Assembly: GCA_947846985.1 (NCBI GenBank)
Contig: CANTUZ010000023.1
Span: 2,251,677-2,315,676 of the forward strand
Direction: 5' to 3'
Origin: Fratercula arctica
Taxonomy: Eukaryota; Chordata; Aves; Charadriiformes; Alcidae
Length of the DNA: 64,000 nucleotides
Part shown: positions 46,754 through 57,300 of the stretch, piece after piece
Layout: each line of letters starts with the position of its first letter
Numbering within the stretch: the first letter of the stretch is position 1
Translations under genes and position numbers: made by a program
Notes under the pieces: model-generated
Seen by the model: the letters and a program-made list of their open reading frames with translations, nothing else
Databases searched by the model: none
Told to the model about the DNA's origin: nothing

Positions 46754-49320
46754 CTGCAAGGAAAGGCACAGGCAGCGTGGGGGGGTCCGGCACTGCCGGG
46801 CACCGCGGGCGTCGCTCCTCCCCTGCGGTGCTGGGAAGGGGAAAGCAGAGCCGTGTCCCAGCACGGTGCATGTCAGGTGTCAATGGAAGGGTCTCCCTCC
46901 TGCCCACGGGCAGCTCCGGTGGCCGAGGGATGTCCCCATGGTCACACCGAGTCACCGCGGAGCGCAGCACAGCCCTGCTGCGGAACGGTGACGGCGTATT
47001 TAGAGCCGCGTGTGAAAACACGAAACGCCCCGGCTGTGGAGCGAGCCCGAGCAGGGCCGGGGGTTCATTTTGGGAACCGTCTCCATCCTTCCCGCCGGCC
47101 ATGCTGCCGCCCTGCAGCCGCAGGGGTGCCCCGAGGGTGGTGGAGCGTTTCTGGAGGACAGGAGCAGCACGCCACAAAGAAGGACTTGCCTTATGCCAGC
47201 AAAGGGCTGTGAGTTACCTCAGACCAAAAGCATCTTTCTGGGGACTAAAAAACTTGGAAAAAACCAGGTGGTTCATCCCTGCTTCATGGGGACGAGAGGA
47301 AGCCAGCTCCTGGTCTGCCCCGGCAGGTCCTCTGCTTCTGCTTGCCCACTGGTCCCCCCACCCCAGCCCCTCCGTTCCCCCCCAGCACCCCCAGGACTGG
47401 ACTTACTGGGCGCAGTGATGGTGGAGCAGGCATCGGCATACTGGGGGCAGCTGTGGGAGCCCTGCTTGTTGCAGTCGTTCTCGTTGGACGCAACGCATTT
47501 GTGGCATTTCAGCGCTTTACCTGCACAGGGACGGGGAGGAGGAGGAGGAGGAGGAGGAGGAGTGAGAGTGGTGGCCATGCGCCATCCTGGAGCCCCGAGT
47601 GCCGTTTGTGGGTCTCCAGGGCCACCGGTGACCCCAGCACAGGGAGTCACGGGCGAGGGGTAGCACCGGTCAGAGCCCGGCAGGAGCCGGCGAGGCCACG
47701 GCACGCAGCAGCCTTTGGGGCGGGGGGGGTCTCTCCCGTCCATGAAATTCATGCAAAACCCTTCCAAGTGTGACTCAAAGCGATGAGAGCCAAACTGGGC
47801 AGTGTAGCTCCTCCGAGTCCCTGCTCGGCAAAAACGTCCTGAAACCGAGAGTCCTCTAATTCCTTTTACAGTAAAAATAGGTAGACACAATACTTTAAAA
47901 AAAAATACCCTCGATCTTTGTCTTCTTGTGCCGAATTCCATTTTAATGAGCATTTTTGGGGGGGAGAAGGGAGAATTCATCTAACGCATGGAAGCAGGTT
48001 TGGGGCCTTTGCGTGTGTCTGAAGGACAGCAGCTCCCCGTGCAAGCTTTGGCTCAGAAAGGGCATCCCGAAGGCGCTGCCCGGGGACAAGCGTGGTGACA
48101 GGCAGCAAAGGGCCGGGCAGGCGTGTGTGCCGGGAAGGACGAATCATCTCCCAATTGTCCTCAAAGGAGGCCGCAGCCACGGCAGATAATAGCCAGCCCC
48201 TCGCCTCCGCTGGCACCCTGTGCGTCAGAGCCGATAATAGGTGCGAGAGCTGTTTGACCCTTCCAGAGAGTTTAGGAACCAGCTGAGCGAATGTGAAAGC
48301 GTCATTATCATTTTACGACAGTAAGAGACTTTAAATAACAGCACTGTTTTAAATATCTGCAGACAAAGCGGACACCCCCGACAAAAAACCTGAACCTGAA
48401 GATCCTGCTCCTGCCTGAAATGGTGAATGCTTGATTTTGGCGGTGATGGTTAAATTTCGGCCGATGTTGGGAGGAAGGTCTGTGTCTGCTGCGCTGCCTG
48501 AGCAGAGCCCTCTCGTGGCAAGCGGGGCCCAGCCCTGGCCAGCAGAGAGGACCCCGCAGGGGGTCAGAGCTCCCACCTCCAGCCCATGGGAAGGGGAAAC
48601 CCAGTGTCCCGGGGAAACTGGGATTTCATGGGGCCAAATGGCAAACACCTGCCATTAACCCCCACTGGCCCCGGCTCCCACAGCGGGACTGCTGGTCTCC
48701 TGCTTCTCCTTTGCGGTTCTTTGCAGCTCCGTCCAACCTTTCCTCCACCATCAGCTAAAACCCGTTCGGGTTTCATCTTCCCTTGGTGCAAAGATCCCGA
48801 AACCATCCCGACCTAACCACGCTTCACGGCACTGCCGAGCAGCACAACCGCCTTCCTGCCCTTTCAAATGGCTTTTTGTGACCCTGCCTTTGGGGAACCA
48901 GGTTTTAGCTGGGAAACATGGCTCTGGCGATGAGGAGCTGCTGCTCCTTGGCTCAGATGCCTCCTTGGCTCGCTCCAAGATGGAGACCGGGAGGCTCCGC
49001 GGTCCCGGCTGCGCACCCACGCCTGTGCTTCGTGCGAGGGGCAGAGAGAGGGCGAGGGACGGGGTGCTCCTCTGGGTGCTCCTAGGAGCAGAAAGACACC
49101 ATCCCCCCAAAACGCCATTATTCTGCAGGGATGGGAGCAGGAGCCGGCAGGGGCATCCCAGGGACAGGCGAGCCTGCAGGAAGGCGGCAGGGATGCCAGC
49201 AAGCAGGAGAGCAGCTACAGCGATTCACCCGCCTGGCACCGCCTCGAGCTACGGACACTTACTTTCTGCGGCCAGGGAGGTGATGATGGCCAGGGCCAGG
49301 AGGGTCTTCAGGGCGGGCAT
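46545..49320 (-). CDS. Ly-6/uPAR family GPI-anchored protein, 3 coding exons
   Basis: Exons 49,263-49,320, 47,407-47,520 and 46,545-46,753 join in frame to a 126-residue protein. Residues 1-18 are a signal peptide (MPALKTLLALAIITSLAA). The mature part has the ten cysteines of a three-finger Ly-6 domain (25, 28, 36, 44, 51, 64, 70, 85, 86, 91), ending in the hallmark CCFSDNCN. A Gly/Ser-rich spacer and the hydrophobic tail LLAAALAGTLLLGWL predict GPI anchoring at the outer membrane leaflet. The three-exon layout with phase 1 introns is standard for Ly-6 genes. No specific orthologue recognised; LY6E- or LYPD-like proteins are the closest type. A gene of this kind is not at this place in the human locus as I know it. 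The sequence is intact, so it is likely expressed. Confidence 0.9.
47407..47520 (-). CDS. Ly-6 gene exon 2 (first half of domain)
   Basis: Encodes KALKCHKCVASNENDCNKQG and SHSCPQYADACSTITAP. Phase 1 in and out. CCTGTGCAG acceptor, A|GTAAGT donor. Confidence 0.92.
47531..47562. repeat. GGA microsatellite in the Ly-6 intron, upstream of exon 2
   Basis: About nine GGA units. On the minus strand this is a CCT run that sits in the polypyrimidine position, 10-40 bp before the exon 2 acceptor. Confidence 0.9.
49263..49320 (-). CDS. Ly-6 gene exon 1 (signal peptide)
   Basis: ATG at 49,320 and nineteen codons, MPALKTLLALAIITSLAAE, then phase 1 exit at A|GTAAGT. It opens with a hydrophobic core typical of Ly-6 signal peptides. 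A CCAAT-like motif lies about 75 bp upstream (near 49,390-49,400), so a promoter or a short 5' UTR exon may be close. Confidence 0.85.
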
Positions 49321-49399
49321 TTTCAGCAGTGTGTGGCACGGGGCGTGTAGCCTCTGTTTTGTCTTAAGGTCTTACAGCTAATCTGCTTGGGTGATTGGA

Positions 49400-50189
49400 T
49401 CACCGGGCTGGGGATAACACACTTACTGCAGCCCCTGGCTAATGCCATCTTAGCGAGGAGGACGGGACGCGGCTCCCCAAGGGCATGGGCTGCTCCGGGG
49501 CTCGGGAGCGGGGCAGAGAAGTGGCTCGGTGCTGGTGGAGGTGGCCGGACCTGCCCACGCTTGCTGGGCTGGGCTCTGTTTTGGGAACCCTCCCCATCTC
49601 CAGACACATTACCTTGGTTGGCTTTCAAAGGTCTTGTCCAAGCCCACCTGCTCCATCCAGAGAATAACCCCTTTCCTGCTGTTTGCAGCAGCCGAGTTGG
49701 GAAAAAACCCCTCCAAAGTTTCCAACCCAGCAGAAGAGAAGTGCACGAGAGCAACCGAAAACCTGCACAGGGCCGGGTGCCCAGCAGAGCCCTCACCTGC
49801 TCCCGGCCCTCAGCGGGGCAGGGCGGTTTCCATCCGCACGGGGGGATTTACCCCGAGCCACGGAAGGTATCGGGGTCAGCGCGGGGATTAAGCCGAGTCC
49901 CGCTGCCGAACATCCCGTCGCTGCCCCAGCTCTTCCCCCGGCCGAGCTCGCCCGCGGCCGCACCACCGTGCGGCAACTGCAGGAGCGAAGCGGGGATCAG
50001 AGTCACCTCAGGGCTGAATATCAGTTTACGAGTGCAGATTTCAGGAAGAGATGAGAACCGTGCTTACTTCAAACCAACCGCATCGCACACCACGTTAACA
50101 AAAACGAGGCAGAGTATGGCCCATCCTGGAAGACAAAGCCAACTTCTCCAAAAACCCTTCGCCGGCCTTACAAACACCACGGGAGGTTT
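49400..50189. other. Intergenic, Ly-6 promoter side to TACC1 3' end
   Basis: No gene recognised. Presumed promoter-proximal DNA of the Ly-6 gene and the space after the TACC1 poly(A) site. Confidence 0.5.
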
Positions 50190-50209
50190 CAAGAGTGATA
50201 AACACAATT

Positions 50210-50215
50210 TTTATT
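50210..50215 (-). terminator. TACC1: TACC1 poly(A) signal AATAAA
   Basis: Reverse-complement AATAAA in an AT-rich island; the most distal candidate for a long TACC1 3' UTR. Confidence 0.45.
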
Positions 50216-51782
50216 CAGGCAATGAAACATGGGAAAAAAAAAATATATTAGTAATCATTATAATAATCTCATTTGTGTGAGTATAACTCTTACAAATATT
50301 TACCTGACATATAAAAGGGAAATTATCGTACATACAAAATTGATGGCGATGGCAGTTACATACATGGTACACCGCGATGGGGGTAGTAGTCAATGCAGAG
50401 AAAGTTCCTGCCTCTGGGGGCGGACGGTTTGCAGTCGGGGGGGTTACTCGTTGGCACTTCATTGTAGACAGAGATCTGCCGGCGAACGCACACTCGCACA
50501 CAGCAACACCAGCGGCGCCGGGGCCGGCACCCGCCGCTCGCAGAAAGGGACACTGAAATTCTACTGGCAAGAAAAACAAACAAAAAAAAGAGGGCAAACA
50601 CAGCCAGGCTGCGATCCCGACGCAGGGGTATGTGCAGAGTTTCCCGGCGCTGGTCCCGCGGCTCGGTGGCGTTCGCGTGCCCTCGGCGTCGCGAGGTGTG
50701 CGGGGACCCGCTGCGCTCCCCTCCTGCTGCCGCCGAGACCCAACGGTCCTGCCCCTTTACAAACACACGCCTTCTATTATATATAACTATAACCAGCATA
50801 TATATATTTATATATATGTAACTATAACCATATTATAGTTAATAAATCATTCCTTAGGAATCTTCTTTGCCCAGACCGGAGGTGCATGCTGACAGGCACA
50901 GGAACGCCACCGCACTGGGGTGAGAGGGGCAGCGAGGCGGGACAGGAGAGGGCAGGGAGCAGGGATGGGGGGGACACGCTGCCAGCGCTGGGTATTGCCA
51001 CGGAGCTGCTCTCTGCGTCCCAGCTGTCGGGAGGGGGCTGCCGGGGCACGGGGCTGTGCCGAACGCAGGCTGGGTCAGTGCCGGCAGCGCCGAAATCAAA
51101 ACTTCTGCAATTTTCTGCTACCTCCGGGGCCAGAACAACACCCCCGAGACCAACCGACCTCGGACACCCTGCGGTGGGCTCCCGGCCAGCCCCCGCCCCG
51201 AGCCGGTTGCTGGGCTCCTCGGCTGGCCTTGGAACACCAAACCTGGCCCAGGCAGGCTCATCGTCCCCACCGGCCACCGAAACCGAACTCCATCCCTTTG
51301 GGCAAAGCGGGAGGTAGCGGCCCCCAGCCGGCGTGGGACACGCACACCTCCTGCAAAGCCACCCCGCGGGGCAGCGTGTCCCCGCGCAGGGCACCGGGCT
51401 GAGGGCTCCGTCACCTCCGGTCCCTGCCCGGACCGGCCTCTGGCGCTTTGGCTCCACGGCATGGGACCTGGGGCATCGTGACCGTCACAACCAGCACCAC
51501 AGCAAACCCCGGCAAAACCAGAAACGAGCCCCAAATCGACTTTTAATGAGCTTGTGCAACGCTGGTCACCTGCTCCCTTCCTCTTCTGAACAGTTGGCAA
51601 AGAGGAAAAAAAAAAAACCACCCAACTCCCTAAGAAACCTCCGGGTCTCAAGGAGTTTAATTTAATTGCACGGACCCTCAGAAGGTCCAAAGGGGCAGCA
51701 CCTTCCGGGGGTCACCCTGCTGTCACCAGCCTGGGAAGGGTCCCTCGCCAGGCAGGGAAGCTGCTCTGCAGCGGGATGCGCA

Positions 51783-51820
51783 GGAGAAGAGGAGGAGGAG
51801 GAGGAGGAGGAGGAGGAAGA
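51783..51820. repeat. GGA microsatellite
   Basis: About eleven GGA/GAG units with one or two interruptions. Confidence 0.9.
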
Positions 51821-52537
51821 GGACACAAAACCCAAAGGCTGGTGAAACAGAGGGAGTCACGCTGCAGCAGGCTGGGGCTGGCACTTCGACTCCCCCAAAA
51901 GAAACAGCCCCTGTAGAGCATCTGACAGAGGCTTTTCTACCATCTGCCAGCCCATTAGAGGGACGCGTGAGAAGGACAAAGAAAGAAAAGAGGAAAAAAA
52001 CGAGGGAAAAAAAACTTTTTTCCTTTCTCTCAGCTGCGCAAAGGGGTGAATATTCAGGACACAGCTCTGAGCGCTGTCAGACACCGGCCTCCCCACTGCA
52101 GGCCACCAGCCCGCTCACTGGGATAACTGGGAGTGCGGTGAACAGGCCCGTGCTCTGCGTGCCAGGGCAGGCTGCTGGCACCTTTGCTGCTTAACTGTAT
52201 AATAAATTCTCTCTATACATAATATAACTAATAAAATATATATCAGGTGTATGGCTCTGATTTAAACAGATGTTTGCACTGCACGCTCAACACAGGGAAT
52301 TAGAAAATAGAAGGAAAACAGCTCAATTCTTTTACAAAAAGGTAGCAGCAAAAAGGTTTTCGAAAGTCTTAGATAGGCTGGGTGGGAAACAGTCCAAACA
52401 GCGAGTATTTCCCTTATGTGGCGCTTTACAACTACCCCTTCAAGGCGACAGTAGAGAATCCTCCACCGCTGCAGCTACTGCCTGATCCTGTCCATCTGCC
52501 TTCTGCCGGAGGGGATGGTTCTGCCTGAGGGGCAGCA

Positions 52538-52625
52538 CCCACAGCCCCACGCCACCCCACAGCCCCATGGCATCCCCACGGCATGCCCCAGCCCCACGGC
52601 ATCCCCACAGCATCCCCGCGGCACC
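52538..52625. repeat. Short minisatellite, CCCCACGGCAT units
   Basis: Seven or eight degenerate copies of an 11-16-bp unit such as AGCCCCACGGCATCCCCAC. Confidence 0.85.
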
Positions 52626-54240
52626 GGTTACTGCTCCGGACACCGAGTGCTGCGCTCAGGGCACTGCAGACAGGAAAATACGGCCCCGCACCGCAGCAAG
52701 GCAAGGCTGGCTCATGCAACGGCGTTACCAGGGCACGGATGGGATCTAGACGGGGATTTAAACACACCATACCCCCACTCCCACCCCGAGCCCCCCGCTT
52801 CCCCGCACAGCGCAAAGGCAACCTCAGCAATCCCGCTGGAGCTTGGCGTGCCCAGAAAAGCAAACACCTCCGCGACAGAGCGGGCAGCCTGCGTGGGGAG
52901 TCGGGTTTTGGGCTGCATCCAGACATATTTCAAAGCGTATTTTGCTGCTGCCTGGATGTGCCTTTGCCTGTGAAGGCCGGCTTTTGTTTGGTTCTCTCAA
53001 TATCCAGTGCTGTGAGGGCGCTTTTGACAGCAGCACAAGAGCTGGGGCAGCGCTGTGTGCCACCCTGCCGTTCTGTAGGGACTGGGGAAAGGGCTGAAGT
53101 CAGCGAAGGGTGAAGCAGCTCAGGGTTTGCTTCCTTCCCCCTGCAGCACCCGAGGTGGGGAACCGACCTCCCCGCGGCGTGGGGAAACAGCAGCAAGAGC
53201 CTTGGCTTTGCGGATTGTAAAGCGGACTGGAGACCCCGCGTTAACAAGCCTCAGGAGGTGCCAGGGAAGGGACAGGGAGGACAGACGGACAGTCCCAGCT
53301 CCCCAGAACCAACATCTCCCCGTCTCTCAAACACCTCTTGGTGCAGAAGCCTCCTGCCCTCCCCTCGGCCGGGCTCTCCTGTGAGGGGACTTAAATTACT
53401 ACTGGTGAAGTGGCCGTACGTGTGCTTCTGGGGGAACGAGACGTGTGGCAGGACCGTGCCCGACGGGAAGAAGTGAGCAGAGAGCCTGAGTGCTCATAAA
53501 TGCTAATAAAGTGCACGAATGCAGAGACGTGGGCTTCCTTCCTCCCAGGCTGGCGCGGCCAGGGACGAGGATGCGCTGTGCTGCATTTCGCCCATGTACC
53601 AGAGCCTGGGACCAGCCCCAAAACCCACCGATCCACTGGGAGGCTGCTTAAGCCAGGGCATTCACGCTGGTGGCCCCAGACCACCTGTGGTGGGTGCCTG
53701 GGGTCCCCGAGCGCCTTCGCCGTGAACCCACGTGCCAGGTCCCCTTCCCCAGTGCAAGAGCCAGCGGCTCCAACCCCGGCATCGTCCACGTCCCGGGGCA
53801 GGACCTGTGCAAAGGAACACGGGAAGACAGTAAGTGACAGAGCGTGCAGGGGCACAACTAGACCCAACCCAGCCTGGCCAAGGGGGGGACAGAGCCCGGG
53901 GTGTCACCTCCCAGCTGAGAGGTGACATCCGTGCAGAAGGACAGTGTGGTGGCCGTTCGCTGTGGACCCCAGGAGGGACACGCACAGCCAGCCTGGCCAC
54001 GGGGAACCCATCCCAGAGTCCCTGGGGAGAGACGGGGGAGTGTGGGGATCGGCTCTGCATGGGGACAGCGCGGGGACTGGCTCTGCTCTGCCCGGGGACA
54101 GCGCGGGGACCAGCAGCCAGGCAGAGCGGGCATCTGGACGCGTGTGCTTCTCTGCCGGGGTTCCTGGGCGGTCAGGCAAGGTGCTCGGCGTTAGGAGAAA
54201 AGCGGCCAAGTGCAGGGCGCTGGGCGAGGGGCGGCGAGGC

Positions 54241-54309
54241 TCAGTCTGTCTTCCCCAGCTTCGCTATCAGCTCGTCGCAGATCTTGGTCAGCTCCTCAAT
54301 CTCCTGGTT
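54241..54309 (-). CDS. TACC1: TACC1 last coding exon
   Basis: Encodes [22 protein letters not shown] and TGA; end of the TACC coiled coil. TTCTTCCAG acceptor. Confidence 0.97.
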   Translation of the reverse strand, partial: NQEIEELTKICDELIAKLGKTD

Positions 54310-57300
54310 CTGGAAGAAAAGCAGCCCTTGAGGACCCCCGCGGCGGCACAGATGGGGGATAACGCCCGGGCCCATCTGCCACCGAGCCAGCGCGGGAAGG
54401 GGCAGCCGGCTCCTGCGCCTGTCCCTGCGACAGCCCCTCTGGGCATCATCCAGGCGCCGTGGAGACCCCCGGGGTCACCCCTCCTTGTCCCCGGCGGACC
54501 CCGGTGCTGCACAGAGCTCGGCTGTGAGCGGGTGCACCTGGGCAAGCTCTGCCCGTGAGCCACGACAGCCAAAAACCTGCCAGCCCTGAACCAGCCCCGT
54601 CTTCTGCACGCAGCCGTGCCCGCGCCCAGGCAGAGCTTGCACCTCCGTCCTTGAGAGGGGACGCAGTCATGCACTTAAACACAAAAACCAACCAAACCCA
54701 ACCAAACCATCGCAAAACACAAACAAAACAAGCAAATGAAAAAACACCCCCCAAAAAACCCAAAATACTTTCCGGGTCAAAAATCTGGAGGATACCTCCA
54801 GCACCACCAGGATGCTCAGGGCAGGGAAGGCGAGGGCAGGGATGCGGAGGGAAGGCAAGGGCAGGGATGCGGAGGGAAGGCAGGGATGCGGAGAGGAGGC
54901 GAGGGCAGGGATGCGGAGGGAAAGCGAGGGCAGGGATGCGGAGGGAAAGCGAGGGATGCGGAGAGGAGGCGAGGGCAGGGATGCGGAGGCAGGCGGGGCG
55001 TTACCTTCTGCTGCAGGGCTCTCTCCAGGGACTCCACCTTCATCTGCTCCTTGCGCAGCCCGGCGTGCAGCGCCGCGCTCTCTGCTTTGGCCTTGGTGCG
55101 CACCTGGGCGATCTCCTCGTTGGCTCTGCGGTGGGTTTGGGGACAAGGGGACGCGGGTCACGCCTTGGGGTGCAGGCAGAAGCACCGCGGCACAACCTCA
55201 GACCAGGCGGCGGTGGCGCCCGGCTCCTGCTTGCCTGGATGCCTGAGAGGTGGTTTTCCCATATGGAAAACCTGCGTGGAACTGGATTAATTCAGCTCCT
55301 CCAAACTCCTGTTTGGAACCTCCACTTTCTCAGAGCGAAGCCAAACCAGTTCCTCACCCACTTCTCTTGGGGCTACCGTGTGTGGGTGAGCTACCACTTG
55401 GGAGCTGAGCCTCGGGAGCTGCGCGACCCCTTGGCGCACCACAAACACGAGCCCTCTGAAACGTGGGAACTCGTTAAGTGACTGTAAACAGACCGTGAAC
55501 CTCAGTTTCTCCATTAAAAAACCAACTAAGCAGAGATCAGCGACTCCATTCAGGATTTGGGCTGCCTTACTTACAGCCATTCCCAGTCACTTGAGACGGC
55601 GGTTGTAAATGGCAGCTTTTCACATCGATAAGCTCCTGCTTTCCAACCTCAGGGAAGCCAAATGCAGACACTGCCCTGCAAGGTCCCGAAGCACCCCGAA
55701 AGCCCCCCAGCACGATCTCCTGCATGACCTTACTTGTCTAATTTTTCTTCTGCGTGGACTTTCAGGGCCTGATACCGCTGCTCCTCTTGCTTGACGCGGG
55801 TTAAATAATCTTGGGCGCACTTCTTCAGAGCTTCTTCATTCTGGAAAAAAACAGTACAGCCACCTGCATTGGGGCTGAGCACGGAGACGGTGCTCTGACG
55901 GGGTGATACATCCTGTTCTGAGCGTAAAAGAGAAAGGCTTTAAAGAGAACCAGCTCCTCCCTGATGCTGGAGCCCCTTGTGGAGCTCGGCCGCATGGAGG
56001 AACGGTGTGTAGATGGAGGCGGGGGTTCTCGGGGCGCTTTGCCCCGGTACAGGCTCTTCCCAGGGCTGCAGCTCTGCCCAGGGCACAATGCCCCACTGCC
56101 GGCAGAGAGTGCGGAGAAGAGCCAGGTCCCCGCGCTGCCTTCCCGGGGCATTTGAGAGGCTCTTTGCTGGTTTATCCGAAAGCGAGCAGAGGACAGCATG
56201 CCACAGTCCTCCAAGCAGGGCCGGGGCACATGAAGCAGCGCCGCGTGGGACAGGAGAGCCACGGGGCTGCAGCACGGGACAACCTGGGGACAGTGTCCTG
56301 GGGACAATGTCCTGGGGACTCTGCAGGGAGAAAGAGGAAACCAAGGTAAGAACCTTCTTAAAGCCTTCTAGGACGCCCTTCAGGTTTTCATATCTCCTGA
56401 AGAGATCCGACAGGGACCTCTCCACCGAGTTTAGGTCTGCCAGAGCCTGGTCCTTTTCCATCGTGAGCTGCTGCAGGTTCTTCTGAGACGTCATGTTTGT
56501 CCTCTGCTCATCCTCTGTGATGGAGCATAAACGGCGGGGACACGGTGACTGAGTGGGGAGGGCTGTGACAGCCGGCTCCTGCCCCGCACGCCTGGCCAGG
56601 CAACGGCACCTTACCTATCATCTGCGCAATGGTCTTCTCGTACTCAGCCACGATTTTCCTAGCAGGGAAAGAGGAAAAAAAAGCAGGTAAGAGGCAGCTG
56701 TTTTTCGCAGACATGCACCGACAGCTCTGCTGCCCCTTCCCCAGGGCACAAGGCAGCCGGAGCAGCAGCGGGTCTGCAGCGCGACGCCCGCGGGCACTGC
56801 CCGACCCCAGCACCCCCCGGCCAGCGCAGCTAATGGGGTTTTATTCCTGCCACAAAGAGACCGGCGGCCTCAACACAGCACAAGCACAAAGAGTCCATGT
56901 CTCCCAACATGTCACTGATGATGCCGAGCCATATCATCCCATTACGGCCCCACATACCCACCCCCACGTGGGAGCGTGCAGAGCCCAGCGCCGCACCGGG
57001 CAGGAGAAGGCTTTTACCTCATCTCCAGGACCTCCTGGCGGCTCTCTTCATACTTCTTCTTCCACGCGTTGGCTTCAATCTCCTTTGTGATAATCTAGGT
57101 TGTGGCAAAGACAGGACCCTTGGGACGCGCTCCGGGCGGTCTCCCTTGCTGCGACGCGCAGGGGATCAGTCCCCCCGGCAGAGCAGAGCTGCCCTCGCTC
57201 CCCCTGCAGCGGCAGCAGCCGGGATGGGGTGCGGCGAGGGGCAGCCCCGGGGGGAGGACGGGGTGCCTGGCCGTTACCTCCTCTCTGATGAGCGTGAGCA

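Larger units (their letters stand above)
50190..54240 (-). other. TACC1: TACC1 3' UTR (inferred extent)
   Basis: From the TACC1 stop at 54,241 to an AATAAA at 50,210-50,215. About 4 kb, similar to the several-kb 3' UTR of human TACC1. Two AT-rich islands (50,220-50,870 and 52,190-52,450) lie in it, with ATTTA-type text in mRNA sense, plus GGA and CCCCA repeats. Confidence 0.5.

Noticed and set aside
54667..55185. 172-codon minus-strand frame with Pro/Ser repeats
   Set aside because: The N-terminal end overlaps a TACC1 exon in another frame; the rest is minisatellite translation.
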